Below are positions 15,700 to 23,912 of a stretch of DNA of 34,373 nt, piece after piece. Source of the stretch: Methanobacteriaceae archaeon (GTDB taxonomy: Archaea; Methanobacteriota; Methanobacteria; Methanobacteriales; Methanobacteriaceae). A model generated the notes under the pieces. That model did not search any database. It was not told where the DNA came from and saw only the letters and a program-made list of their open reading frames with translations. Where the stretch lies: positions 1-34,373 of the forward strand of contig JAUXXK010000347.1 in NCBI GenBank assembly GCA_030681145.1, in the 5' to 3' direction. The first letter of the stretch is position 1; every line of letters begins with the position of its first letter. The position numbers were made by a program, and so were the translations under genes.

Positions 15700-16233
15700 A
15701 TGGGACACCCAAGAAAAGCAAGGAAAAAGTACGATACTCCTCCACACCCATGGAATGCAGATAGGATTAAGGAAGAAAATAAACTTACATCCAAGTACGG
15801 CCTAAAAAATAAGAAAGAAATTTGGAAAGCCGAAACCATGGTGCGAAGATACAGAAGAGATGCTAGATATTTACTAGGTCTTTCCACTGAACATACAGAA
15901 GGGGAAAGAAAAGAATTATTAGGGCATCTGATAAGATTTGGAATTTTAGGAGAAAAAGCTCATCTGGAAAATGTTTTAGATCTTACCGTTGAAGACGTTT
16001 TAAGAAGAAGATTACAAACTATGGTTCACCAGAAAGGTCTTTCCCGAACTGCTAAAGAAGCAAGAATCTTTGTTGTGCACGGACACATTGCCTTAAATGG
16101 TAAAAAAATTGATTCACCAAGTTACATTGTAAAAAGAGGAGAGGAAGATAGTATAGGATACTATGCTTCATCCCCAGTGGCCAAACAATTCCAAACTAAG
16201 CAAGAAACTAAACCTGCTGAGGAAAAAAATTAA
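15700..16233 (+). CDS. rps4: Ribosomal protein S4 (uS4)
   Basis: Assembly-initiating small-subunit protein; in bacteria S4 represses this operon by binding its mRNA. I choose ATG 15700 because AAGGAG (15686-15691) is eight bases upstream, while the in-frame ATG 15694 would be only two bases away. The 177-residue product starts MGHPRKARKKYDTPPHPWN and has an S4 RNA-binding domain (RRRLQTMVHQKGLSRTAKEA, about 104-123, then HGHIALNGKKIDSPSYIV). The archaeal form lacks the bacterial N-terminal zinc knuckle. Confidence 0.96.
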   Translation: MGHPRKARKKYDTPPHPWNADRIKEENKLTSKYGLKNKKEIWKAETMVRRYRRDARYLLGLSTEHTEGERKELLGHLIRFGILGEKAHLENVLDLTVEDVLRRRLQTMVHQKGLSRTAKEARIFVVHGHIALNGKKIDSPSYIVKRGEEDSIGYYASSPVAKQFQTKQETKPAEEKN

Positions 16234-16248
16234 TTAAGAGGCGTTATA

Positions 16249-16641
16249 ATGGCTGAAAAAGAAAAATGGGGTATTGCTAATATTTACTCATCATTTAACA
16301 ATACAATAATAACCATTACTGATATCACAGGAGCAGAAACCATTACCCAATGGTCTGGTGGTAAAGTTGTACGGGCCGACAGACAGGAGTCATCTCCTTT
16401 TGCGGCAATGGAAGCTGCCTCCAGAGCTGCCGATGATACTAAAGAAAAGGGAATCGTAGGATTACATATAAAAGTACGTGCTCCCGGTGGAAACGGACCT
16501 AGAACTCCTGGGCCTGGTGCTCAAGCTACAATTAGGGCTTTAGCCAGAGCAGGTATTCGAATTGGTAAAATTGAAGATGTTACTCCTATACCTCACGATG
16601 GTACCGGAAGGCCTGGAGGTAAGAGAGGAAGAAGGGTCTAA
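16249..16641 (+). CDS. rps11: Ribosomal protein S11 (uS11)
   Basis: Platform protein near the E site that binds mRNA. The 130-residue product starts MAEKEKWGIANIYSSFNNTI and ends PIPHDGTGRPGGKRGRRV, both diagnostic, with GLHIKVRAPGGNGPRTPGPG at about 74-93. Ribosome binding site GAGGCG. The rpoD start codon follows its stop by one base, and the rpoD ribosome binding site lies in the last S11 codons. Confidence 0.97.
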   Translation: MAEKEKWGIANIYSSFNNTIITITDITGAETITQWSGGKVVRADRQESSPFAAMEAASRAADDTKEKGIVGLHIKVRAPGGNGPRTPGPGAQATIRALARAGIRIGKIEDVTPIPHDGTGRPGGKRGRRV

Positions 16642-16642
16642 T

Positions 16643-17434
16643 ATGGAGATTCATGTCCAAAAGAAGAATGAGATTGAACTTGTTTTTACGATCAGCGGTG
16701 CGGATATGTCTTTTGTCAATGCCATTCGTAGAGTGTGTATGATGGAAGTTCCTAAAATGGCAATTGACGACGTGCACATAATTAAAAATGACTCCGCCAT
16801 GTTCGATGAGGTTCTTGCCCATAGATTAGGATTATTACCACTGGTATCTGATTCTGAATCTATTGATGGTATGATATTACCTGAAGAATGTGACTGTGAG
16901 GAATACTGCCCAAAATGTAGTGTTTCTATGGTTCTAAAAAAAGAAGGACCTGGAGTTGTTTATTCCAAAGACTTATCTTCAGAAGACTCAAGGATAAAAC
17001 CAGTTTATGATACTATACCTCTTCTAAAACTCAAAGACGATCAAGAAGTTGAATTAGAGGCAACAGCCCAGTTAGGAATAGGAATGGAACATGCTAAATG
17101 GGAACCTACTACCGCATGTGCCTATAAATTCTATCCACAAATAACTATTGGTGAAGATTGCCAGTCCTGTCAAAAATGTGCTGAAGCATGTCCAAGAGGA
17201 GTTCTTGAATTCGATAAAAAATCTGAAAAGATTAAAGTAGTCGATGAATTGAACTGTTCTATGTGTAAGAGCTGCTTTAGAGTATGTGAATCTCGCACAA
17301 TTGATATAGGATTTGATGATACTAAATTCATTTTTACGATCGAAACTGACGGTTCAACACCTCCGGAAGAGGTTTTAATCAAAGCTTGTGATGTATTATC
17401 AGAAAAAGCGGACAAGATTATTGACATTTTGTGA
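16643..17434 (+). CDS. rpoD: RNA polymerase subunit D (Rpo3) with ferredoxin-like domain
   Basis: Alpha-like assembly subunit of archaeal RNA polymerase; with subunits L, N and P it forms the platform for the large subunits. The product has 263 residues from ATG 16643 (one base after the rps11 stop); an upstream in-frame extension inside rps11 is rejected. Residues 1-55 start the dimerisation domain (DMSFVNAIRRVCMMEVPKMA, 21-40). A Cys group C83, C85, C89, C92 may bind zinc. The inserted domain has two full 4Fe-4S motifs: C173-C176-C179-C183 and C205-C208-C211-C215. The end (SEKADKIIDIL) closes the dimerisation helix. Fe-S clusters in subunit D are known for some archaea. Confidence 0.96.
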   Translation: MEIHVQKKNEIELVFTISGADMSFVNAIRRVCMMEVPKMAIDDVHIIKNDSAMFDEVLAHRLGLLPLVSDSESIDGMILPEECDCEEYCPKCSVSMVLKKEGPGVVYSKDLSSEDSRIKPVYDTIPLLKLKDDQEVELEATAQLGIGMEHAKWEPTTACAYKFYPQITIGEDCQSCQKCAEACPRGVLEFDKKSEKIKVVDELNCSMCKSCFRVCESRTIDIGFDDTKFIFTIETDGSTPPEEVLIKACDVLSEKADKIIDIL

Positions 17435-17447
17435 AGGAGGCTAATCA

Positions 17448-17813
17448 ATGGTAAGAAAAATTACCAAGACTAACCCTAACATAATTGAACTTATAGGGAC
17501 TCTTAAGAAAAAATCTAATTCAGAAGAAGCAGCAATCTGGAAGGATGTTGCAAAAAGATTGGAGAGATCTACCCGTAGAAAATCTCAAGTTAACCTATCT
17601 ACTATCAACAGACATTCCAGCGCTGATGAAACAGTATTAATACCTGGAAAAGTTTTAGGAAGTGGTGAAATTAACCACAAAGTAAATGTAGTAGCTCTTG
17701 GATTCTCTCAATCAGCTCAGGAAAAAATTGAAAGTGCAGGCGGAGAGTGCCTGGATATTGGTACCGCTCTGGAAAAAAATCCCAAGGGTAGCAACATCAG
17801 AATATTAGAATAA
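17448..17813 (+). CDS. rpl18e: Ribosomal protein L18e (eL18)
   Basis: Archaeal and eukaryotic large-subunit protein with an L15-like fold. The 121-residue product starts MVRKITKTNPNIIELIGTLK and carries VNLSTINRHSSADETVLIPG (about 43-62), GKVLGSGEINHKVNVVALGF (about 62-81) and a C-terminal GGECLDIG. Strong ribosome binding site AAGGAGG. Its position between rpoD and rpl13 is the archaeal norm. Confidence 0.96.
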   Translation: MVRKITKTNPNIIELIGTLKKKSNSEEAAIWKDVAKRLERSTRRKSQVNLSTINRHSSADETVLIPGKVLGSGEINHKVNVVALGFSQSAQEKIESAGGECLDIGTALEKNPKGSNIRILE

Positions 17814-17835
17814 TTAAAAATAACGTGGTGTTTTT

Positions 17836-18258
17836 ATGATTATCGATGGAGACGGACACATCATGGGAAGACTTGCCAGTGTAGTAAGTAAAAAACTTCT
17901 CGATGGAGAAAATGTTGTAGTTCTCAATGCAGAGAAAATAATTATCACTGGATCGAAGGAATGGGCTTACGCCAGATACAAACAAAGACTCGACAGGGCT
18001 AGTATCTCCAACCCCCGAAAAATGGGTCCTAAATTTCCTAAACGGCCAGATGATATATTTAGAAGAACAGTAAGAGGAATGTTACCTTATAAAAAACCTA
18101 CTGGAAGAAAAGCTTATAAAAGCCTTAAAGCTTTCGTAGGCATCCCTCGTGAGTTTTCAGATATAGAAACTTCCAATGTTCCAGAAGCTCAAGCAAAACA
18201 TATTAAGAAAAATACTGATCTTGGAGAAATTTCTAAGCTTTTAGGAGCCAAGTTTTAA
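17836..18258 (+). CDS. rpl13: Ribosomal protein L13 (uL13)
   Basis: Early-assembling large-subunit protein. The 140-residue product starts MIIDGDGHIMGRLASVVSKK and has NAEKIIITGSKEWAYARYKQ (about 31-50), FRRTVRGMLPYKKPTGRKAY (about 74-93) and SLKAFVGIPREF. Ribosome binding site GTGGTG. It overlaps nothing and is followed after 34 bases by rps9. Confidence 0.96.
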   Translation: MIIDGDGHIMGRLASVVSKKLLDGENVVVLNAEKIIITGSKEWAYARYKQRLDRASISNPRKMGPKFPKRPDDIFRRTVRGMLPYKKPTGRKAYKSLKAFVGIPREFSDIETSNVPEAQAKHIKKNTDLGEISKLLGAKF

Positions 18259-18292
18259 TCTCAAAGATTAATTTTATGCAGGATGTGTAACG

Positions 18293-18694
18293 ATGAAAAA
18301 AGTTGTTCATACAAGTGGAAAAAGAAAAACTGCCATTGCTAGAGGCACATTACATGAAGGGAAAGGCAGAATCCGTATTAATAAGTCTCCTGTAGAGTTA
18401 TACGATCCGGAGTTAGCCCGCCAAAAAATTTCAGAACCCTTAACTTTAGCTGGTGATATCATTAACGATATCGACATTGACGTTAAAGTTATTGGTGGTG
18501 GAGTAATGGGTCAAGCTGAAGCTGCCCGTATGGTTATTGCAAAAGGCCTAGTTCAATGGACTAATGATATGGATCTTAAAGAAAAATTCTCTCAGTATGA
18601 CAGAACCATGCTGGTAGGAGACCCTCGACGTTCCGAACCTAAAAAATATGGTGGAAAAGGCGCTCGAGCTAGAAAACAGAAGAGTTATCGTTAA
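18293..18694 (+). CDS. rps9: Ribosomal protein S9 (uS9)
   Basis: Small-subunit head protein whose C-terminal tail reaches the P-site tRNA. The 133-residue product starts MKKVVHTSGKRKTAIARGTL and ends with GGKGARARKQKSYR, the tRNA-touching tail with terminal Arg. The core GGGVMGQAEAARMVIAKGLV (about 67-86) is conserved. Ribosome binding site AGGATG. A T-rich 59-base space follows before rpoN. Confidence 0.97.
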   Translation: MKKVVHTSGKRKTAIARGTLHEGKGRIRINKSPVELYDPELARQKISEPLTLAGDIINDIDIDVKVIGGGVMGQAEAARMVIAKGLVQWTNDMDLKEKFSQYDRTMLVGDPRRSEPKKYGGKGARARKQKSYR

Positions 18695-18753
18695 TCGATA
18701 ATTTTTTCATATTTTTATTAAATTTATCTTTAAAAAAAAATTGATGATCTGTT

Positions 18754-18921
18754 ATGATTCCAATAAGATGTATAAGCTGTGGTAAAGCAGTATCAGCATA
18801 TTTTGATGAATATCAAAATAGGACGGTCGAAGGAGAAGATCCTAAGGCAGTGCTGGATGATCTGGGTGTTACCAGATACTGTTGTAGAAGAATGTTAATT
18901 TCCCATGTTGAGACATGGTAA
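18754..18921 (+). CDS. rpoN: RNA polymerase subunit N (Rpo10)
   Basis: Small zinc-binding subunit of archaeal RNA polymerase, counterpart of eukaryotic Rpb10, in the assembly platform with subunits D, L and P. The frame gives 55 residues starting MIPIRCISCGKAVSAYFDEY and ending RRMLISHVETW. Zinc ligands C6, C9, C43 and C44 (CxxC then CC) are present. The GATGATCT before the ATG serves as a weak ribosome binding site. Its stop is only two bases before the 5' end of the tRNA-Pro gene. Confidence 0.95.
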   Translation: MIPIRCISCGKAVSAYFDEYQNRTVEGEDPKAVLDDLGVTRYCCRRMLISHVETW

Positions 18922-18958
18922 GAGGGACCGTAGGGTAGCTTGGTCCATCCTCCCAGCC

Positions 18959-19067
18959 ATTGAATAAGTTTAAAAGTATGCATAAGCTTACAGCTTGTAG
19001 TATAAACAGATTCTAGTATTTAATGTATTCTATATGAATATCATATACTTGGTTCTTTCAACTGGAA
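18959..19067 (+). other. tRNA-Pro intron 1 (position 32/33)
   Basis: This 109-base intron is set by a canonical bulge-helix-bulge. The outer helix is CCATCCTC (18945-18952) with GGGGATGG (19069-19076), eight pairs including one G-U. The central helix is CCAG (18953-18956) with CTGG (19062-19065). The bulges are CCA (18957-18959) and AAC (19066-19068), and the inner helix is TTGAA (18960-18964) with TTCAA (19057-19061). Cutting after the second base of each bulge gives the stated ends. No box C/D motif is seen inside. Confidence 0.85.
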
Positions 19068-19072
19068 CGGGG

Positions 19073-19118
<46 letters not shown>

Positions 19119-19165
19119 TCCCATCCTTTTTACTTTAAAGCTAAGCTTAAAAAACATAGATCCTG

Positions 19166-19202
19166 TTAAGTTTAATAACTTAAAAGTTTAATAATTATAT
19201 AT
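19166..19202 (+). promoter_or_regulatory. Repeats and TATA box upstream of rpoK
   Basis: An inverted repeat TTAAGTT-TAAT-AACTTAA (19166-19183) overlaps a direct repeat AAGTTTAATAA (19168-19178 and 19184-19194, 16-base period). They end at a TATA-like box TTATATAT (19195-19202), which would put the start near 19225. The repeats occupy the region where archaeal activators or TFB contact DNA. Oligo-T (19127-19131) right after tRNA-Pro is a likely terminator. Confidence 0.4.
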
Positions 19203-19279
19203 CTCAACTCAAGATTCTATGAATTTATATTCTAACTTAAAGCATTCATGGACTATATTATGAACATGGAGGAGAGATT

Positions 19280-19453
19280 TTGGTATCAAGTAAATTAACT
19301 CGATTTGAAAGAGCTAGAATTATAGGTGCGAGAGCTCTTCAGCTTGCCATGGGAGCAAAACCAATGGTTAAAGTGTCTGGAGCTATGGACCCTATAGATA
19401 TAGCTACTTTAGAACTTAAAAAGAAAGTTATCCCTTTAGATGTAAGAAAATAA
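19280..19453 (+). CDS. rpoK: RNA polymerase subunit K (Rpo6)
   Basis: Small RNA polymerase subunit, counterpart of bacterial omega and eukaryotic Rpb6, which clamps the largest subunit. The frame gives 57 residues: MVSSKLTRFERARIIGARAL, then QLAMGAKPMV and DPIDIATLELKKKVIPLDVR, the diagnostic end. The start is TTG, set by the strong GGAGGAG (19268-19274) five bases upstream; no in-frame ATG precedes the conserved part. It is followed after 39 bases by eno. Confidence 0.95.
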   Translation: MVSSKLTRFERARIIGARALQLAMGAKPMVKVSGAMDPIDIATLELKKKVIPLDVRK

Positions 19454-19492
19454 CCACTAATTAACCACTATTTTTTCATAAGAGGTGTTTTT

Positions 19493-20743
19493 GTGGATAG
19501 CGTTATTGAAGACGTACGTGTACGTAAAATTTTAGATAGTAGAGGAAACCCTACTCTGGAAGTTGATGTAATAACTTGGAATGGCTTTGGTCGAGCTGCT
19601 GCACCAAGCGGTGCCAGTACTGGATCCAAAGAAGTTGTAGCATTTCCTGAAGGAGGGGTAGATAAAATAATTGGTGAAGTCGAGGATGTGATCTCTTCTG
19701 AGCTAATTGGTATGGATTCTGAAGACCTGCGGGATATTGATATGGTCTTAAAGGAAATTGATGGAACTGATAATCTTTCCTCAATTGGTGGTAACACTAC
19801 CGTGGCTGTGTCTATGGCTGTAGCCAAGGCAGGCGCATCATCGTATAATATGCCTCTTTACAAGTTTTTAGGAGGCAATATGTGTACGGAATTACCATAT
19901 CCTTTAGGAAATATGATTAATGGAGGAGCACATGCTGGTAAACATGCACCGGATATTCAGGAATTTTTAATTGTTCCGGAGGGTGCTAGTAATATTACTG
20001 AAGCAGTTTTTGCTAATTCCAATGTTCATAAAAGACTAAAAGAATTTATTCAGACTAAAGATAAGAGTTTCACTGGTGGAAAAGGCGATGAAGGTGGTTG
20101 GGCTCCTAATATTACTAATCATGAAGCTTTAGAAATTCAGTCCAAAGCTTGTGAAGAAGTTGGTGATGAACTAGGTATAAAAATCAGACCTTCTTTGGAT
20201 TTAGCCGCCAGTGAAATCTGGGATGCTTCACAGAAAAAATATATCTATGCTCAAGATAATATTGCCAGAGATACTGGTGAACAGATTGAATTTGTAAAAG
20301 AAATTATTGAAACTTATAAAATGTTATTTGTGGAAGATCCACTTGATGAATCAGATTTTACTGGTTTTTCAGAATTAACTGCTAAAGTCGGCGATAAATG
20401 TTTGATTTGTGGTGATGATCTTTTCGTTACCAAAAAATCAATATTACAGGAAGGAATTGATCAGAAGTCTGGTAATGCTATTATTATAAAACCTAATCAG
20501 GTTGGAACTCTCACAGATACCTACGAAACTGTAAAACTTGCCCATGAAAATCAATATGTTCCTGTGGTTTCCCACCGTTCTGGAGAGACTACTGATGAAA
20601 CTATAGCTCATCTAGCAGTTGCTTTTTCTGCCCCTCTAATTAAAACAGGAGCTTTAGGTGGAGAAAGAATAGCTAAACTCAATGAACTTATACGTATTGA
20701 AGAAGAATTATCTAATCCATCAATGGCCCGATTGGATAAATAG
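19493..20743 (+). CDS. eno: Enolase
   Basis: Interconverts 2-phosphoglycerate and phosphoenolpyruvate, in the direction of sugar synthesis in methanogens. The 416-residue product has the flexible-loop part APSGASTGSKEVVAFPEGG (about 37-55), the conserved MINGGAHAGKHAPDIQEF (about 141-158), metal ligands in LFVEDPLDE and CGDDLF, the catalytic Lys in IIKPNQVGT, and SHRSGETTDETIAHLAVAF. Start GTG, set by AGAGGTG (19481-19487). Linkage of eno with rpoK and rps2 is typical of archaea. Confidence 0.96.
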   Translation: MDSVIEDVRVRKILDSRGNPTLEVDVITWNGFGRAAAPSGASTGSKEVVAFPEGGVDKIIGEVEDVISSELIGMDSEDLRDIDMVLKEIDGTDNLSSIGGNTTVAVSMAVAKAGASSYNMPLYKFLGGNMCTELPYPLGNMINGGAHAGKHAPDIQEFLIVPEGASNITEAVFANSNVHKRLKEFIQTKDKSFTGGKGDEGGWAPNITNHEALEIQSKACEEVGDELGIKIRPSLDLAASEIWDASQKKYIYAQDNIARDTGEQIEFVKEIIETYKMLFVEDPLDESDFTGFSELTAKVGDKCLICGDDLFVTKKSILQEGIDQKSGNAIIIKPNQVGTLTDTYETVKLAHENQYVPVVSHRSGETTDETIAHLAVAFSAPLIKTGALGGERIAKLNELIRIEEELSNPSMARLDK

Positions 20744-21053
20744 AGATATTGGATTAAATGGATAATTATCAATAAATATTATTACATATTCATTAATCTC
20801 TTATTTACCCATATTAAAAAAACTATAATTTTTCAGCTATTTGGGCTTATTACGTACTATAACGTAATATTAATTTATATAATTTAAATAGAATAAAGAT
20901 AATCTATAAAATAATTTTAATGATCGGAATTAAGGATATTTTACAATATTTTTTTCCAGGTTATTTAAAAATCGTTAAACTGTATTAAATTACTCTATCA
21001 ATCTATTAGATTACAAGAGCCAATTAAAAAAATTTTAAAAATGAGGTGATATT
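20744..21053 (+). promoter_or_regulatory. 310-base spacer with rps2 promoter and palindrome
   Basis: No gene is seen. TATTACGT (20848-20855) and ACGTAATA (20862-20869) form a perfect 8-base inverted repeat with a six-base centre. Five bases after it lies TTTATATAA (20874-20882), a good TATA box, giving a start near 20905 and a leader of about 150 bases for rps2. The leader contains another small repeat (AATCT/AGATT near 21002-21014). The palindrome covers the BRE side of the box, a position suited to an operator. Confidence 0.5.
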
Positions 21054-21650
21054 TTGTCAGAACTTTTAATCCCACTTGATAAGTACTTAGCAGCTGGTTT
21101 ACACATAGGAACTCAACAGAAAACTGGAGATATGGAACGCTACATTTATCGTGTAAGATCCGACGGTCTATATGTTTTAGATGTTCGAAAAACCAATGAT
21201 AGAATTATAGCAGCATCCAAATTCTTAGCAAAATATGATGTTGATGATATTCTGGTTGTATCCACCCGACAATATGGGCAAGCCCCAGTAAAGAAATTCG
21301 GAGAAGTTACTGGTGCAATGACTATTCCTGGACGCTTCATCCCTGGAACTTTAACCAATCCTAATTATGGTAAATTCATAGAACCTAAAGTAATAGTTGT
21401 TACTGACCCTAGATCCGATTCCCAGGCCATTATAGAAGCGAAACAAATAGGAATTCCTGTAGTTGCTTTATGTGATACTGAAAACTTATTAGGTAATGTC
21501 GATCTTGTCGCTCCAGTTAACAATAAAGGTAGGAAAGCTATAGCTCTTGTTTATTGGTTATTAGCCACTCAATTATTACGTGAAAAAGGGATAATTAAAG
21601 AAGATGAAGATCTCGATATTCCAGCTACAGAATTTGAGCTGAAAATATAA
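21054..21650 (+). CDS. rps2: Ribosomal protein S2 (uS2)
   Basis: Small-subunit protein, last to join the platform side. The 198-residue product starts MSELLIPLDKYLAAGLHIGT and has VRSDGLYVLDVRKTNDRIIA (about 34-53), FIPGTLTNPNYGKFIEPKVI (about 97-116), VVTDPRSDSQAIIEAKQIGI (about 117-136) and the archaeal end RKAIALVYWLLATQLLREKG. Start TTG, set by GAGGTGAT. It is followed by a strong hairpin terminator. Confidence 0.96.
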   Translation: MSELLIPLDKYLAAGLHIGTQQKTGDMERYIYRVRSDGLYVLDVRKTNDRIIAASKFLAKYDVDDILVVSTRQYGQAPVKKFGEVTGAMTIPGRFIPGTLTNPNYGKFIEPKVIVVTDPRSDSQAIIEAKQIGIPVVALCDTENLLGNVDLVAPVNNKGRKAIALVYWLLATQLLREKGIIKEDEDLDIPATEFELKI

Positions 21651-21675
21651 TCTAAAATCTTTAAAAATTTTTTTA

Positions 21676-21704
21676 TAAAAATATACTAAATTAGTATATT
21701 TTTA
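21676..21704. terminator. Hairpin terminator after rps2
   Basis: TAAAAATATACTA (21676-21688) and TAGTATATTTTTA (21692-21704) are perfectly complementary over 13 bases with a three-base loop. It starts 25 bases after the rps2 stop, and T runs flank both sides. It is the longest perfect hairpin seen in the window and probably ends or protects the rps2 transcript. Confidence 0.6.
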
Positions 21705-21771
21705 AGCTACCATTTTTTTATAATATAATAAATAATGAATTAGGATAATTAACTTAAATGGCCGTGATTTT

Positions 21772-22611
21772 ATGATAAGAAGACCTGCAGTGGCAGGAAC
21801 TTTCTATGAAAGCCATCAAGAATCTCTAAAAAAGAGAATAGAATGGTGTTTTAAACATGAATTAGGTCCGGGGAAACTTCCTAAATTTGGTGCTAAACGG
21901 GAAATTAAAGGTGTTGTCGCGCCACACGCAGGATTTATTTATTCTGGTCCAGTTGCAGCCCATTCTTATTACGAAATAGTAAAAGATGGATTTCCTGAAA
22001 CTTTTGTGATTTTATGTCCTAATCACACTGGAATGGGGTCTGGAGTTGCGGTGGCCACTGAAGAAAAATGGAACACCCCTCTTGGTGATGTGGAAATCGA
22101 TCATGAATTTGCTAGTCATTTATGGAAAGAATCTGGTATAATTGATTCTGACAGCAGCGCTCACTCTCAGGAACATAGTTGTGAAGTTCATCTTCCTTTT
22201 TTACAGTATTTCAGCAATAATTTTCATATAGTACCCATTTCCATGGGAATGCAAGATTTGGAAACATCTAATGAAATTGCTAATGCTATAAATAAAGTTG
22301 CTTTGAAGTTAAATAGGGATCTGGTTGTAATTTCAAGTACTGACTTTACCCATTATCAACCACAAGATATAGCATCGCGAAATGATAATTATGTGTTGGA
22401 ATCAATAAGATTACTTGATGAACAACAGATGATGGATAGAGTTTTTGATTTAAATGTTACTATGTGTGGATATGGTCCTGTAGCAACCAATATTCTATTT
22501 TCTAAAATGAGGGGTGCTTTAAAAGGAGAAATCCTAAAATACGCTACCAGTGGAGATATCACTGGTGACCATTCCTCGGTGGTAGGTTATGCTTCGGCAA
22601 TTTTTCGATGA
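21772..22611 (+). CDS. MEMO1-family protein (AmmeMemoRadiSam system protein B type)
   Basis: Conserved archaeal protein of the MEMO family, whose structure resembles non-haem-iron extradiol dioxygenases; the archaeal reaction is not established. The 279-residue product has the family metal or active-site positions: His52 in APHAGFIYSGPVAAHSYYE, His85 in CPNHTG and Cys232 in MCGYGP, plus SQEHSCEVHLPFLQYF (about 132-147) and STDFTHYQ. The weak ribosome binding site CCGTGAT precedes the ATG. It has its own terminator upstream and leads into the isoprenoid gene set, an arrangement I recall from other methanogens. Confidence 0.9.
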   Translation: MIRRPAVAGTFYESHQESLKKRIEWCFKHELGPGKLPKFGAKREIKGVVAPHAGFIYSGPVAAHSYYEIVKDGFPETFVILCPNHTGMGSGVAVATEEKWNTPLGDVEIDHEFASHLWKESGIIDSDSSAHSQEHSCEVHLPFLQYFSNNFHIVPISMGMQDLETSNEIANAINKVALKLNRDLVVISSTDFTHYQPQDIASRNDNYVLESIRLLDEQQMMDRVFDLNVTMCGYGPVATNILFSKMRGALKGEILKYATSGDITGDHSSVVGYASAIFR

Positions 22612-22816
22612 TTATCTAGTGCCTTTTGTATTTATTATCTCCATTTATTATTTCAAATAAACTAATGAAATTTCAAAAGATTAGATGAGAGCGCAAGATA
22701 TCAATTAATACATTTAATAATTACATATTTTTTTAAAAAATTAGAATATTATAAATTCATTTGAATTAATGGACGGATGTTGCATAATTATTTAATTAAT
22801 ACTACGAGTGGTTAAA

Positions 22817-23797
22817 ATGACTCAATCTACAGCTTCTGCACCTGGTAAGACTATTCTTTTTGGAGAACACGCAGTTGTGTTTGGTAAACCGGCTATAGCT
22901 GCTGCTGTAGATAGAAGAGCTATAGTGACTGTTAATTCAAAAAAGAGTAATATAAATTCAAATATCACTTTCCAATCACGCAGTCTTGATTTAAAAGCAG
23001 AACTGGATTTAGATAAAGGCCATATAAAATTAATTAGGGGTCAATCGGGCATATTAAATTATGTAATGGAGACTCTTTTTAAAAAACATGATGGATCTCC
23101 GATTGATATTCAACTGGAAATGAAAATGCCAGTTGGTGCAGGATTGGGGTCATCCGCCGCAGTTACGGTAGCTACTATCGCTGCTCTGGATGATTTTCAT
23201 AATAGAAAAATTGAAATTTCTCAGATAGCTAAAGTTGCTCATAAAGTAGAATTAACTGTTCAAGGGGCAGCCAGTCCTTTGGATACAGCAGTAAGTGCTC
23301 ATGGGGGCTTGATTTTTTTATCTAAAAATTTTGAGATTGTTCCCTTAAAATCGGATTTGAAAGATTATATTGTGATTGGATATACTTCTAACAGAGGCAA
23401 TACTGGTGAAATGGTGGCTGGGGTGAAAAAAAGACGAGATTTACATCCTGAAATCATGGATCCAATTATTAATTCAGTTGAAAATATTACATTAAAAGCA
23501 AAGGACATGCTTGATGTTGAGACATTAAATACAGAAAAAATGGAGATTCTTGGAGAATTGATGAATATTAATCAAGGTCTTCTAGATGCCATGGGTGTAA
23601 ACATATTGGAACTTTCAAAAATGGTTTATATTGCTCGTGATGCTGGAGCTATAGGATCAAAAATTACAGGGGCTGGTGGTGGGGGTAGCATTATTGCTCT
23701 GTGCCCTGGAAAAACAAAAGATGTTTTGAATGCTTTAAAAATAATTGAAAATGCCATTCAAGCAGATTTTTCAAAAAAAGGCATTATTATCCACTAA
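22817..23797 (+). CDS. mvk: Mevalonate kinase
   Basis: GHMP-family kinase that phosphorylates mevalonate on the route to archaeal membrane lipids. I choose ATG 22817 over the in-frame GTG 22808 because GAGTGG precedes the ATG and MTQSTASAPGKTILFGEHAV is the normal start. The 326-residue product has the N-terminal SAPGKTILFGEHAVVFGKPA (about 7-26), the ATP motif PVGAGLGSSAAVT (105-117) and the third motif KITGAGGGGSIIAL near the C terminus. It is followed after 115 bases by the isopentenyl phosphate kinase gene. Confidence 0.95.
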   Translation: MTQSTASAPGKTILFGEHAVVFGKPAIAAAVDRRAIVTVNSKKSNINSNITFQSRSLDLKAELDLDKGHIKLIRGQSGILNYVMETLFKKHDGSPIDIQLEMKMPVGAGLGSSAAVTVATIAALDDFHNRKIEISQIAKVAHKVELTVQGAASPLDTAVSAHGGLIFLSKNFEIVPLKSDLKDYIVIGYTSNRGNTGEMVAGVKKRRDLHPEIMDPIINSVENITLKAKDMLDVETLNTEKMEILGELMNINQGLLDAMGVNILELSKMVYIARDAGAIGSKITGAGGGGSIIALCPGKTKDVLNALKIIENAIQADFSKKGIIIH

Positions 23798-23912
23798 ATT
23801 CTATAATTAATGTCAAAATTGAATTAAATTATAATCAATAATTATATCACTATTAAACTATTCACTAATAATCATAATCTGTCAAATACTAAATAGATAC
23901 AAGGTGTTTTTT

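Noticed and set aside
16562..16642. Upstream extension of rpoD into rps11
   Set aside because: The added residues are unlike any subunit D, and ATG 16643 gives the family N terminus.
19048..19054. TTGGT in the tRNA-Pro gene read as a UGG anticodon exon
   Set aside because: No bulge-helix-bulge supports cutting around it, whereas the GGG solution gives two complete motifs and a 7-base loop.
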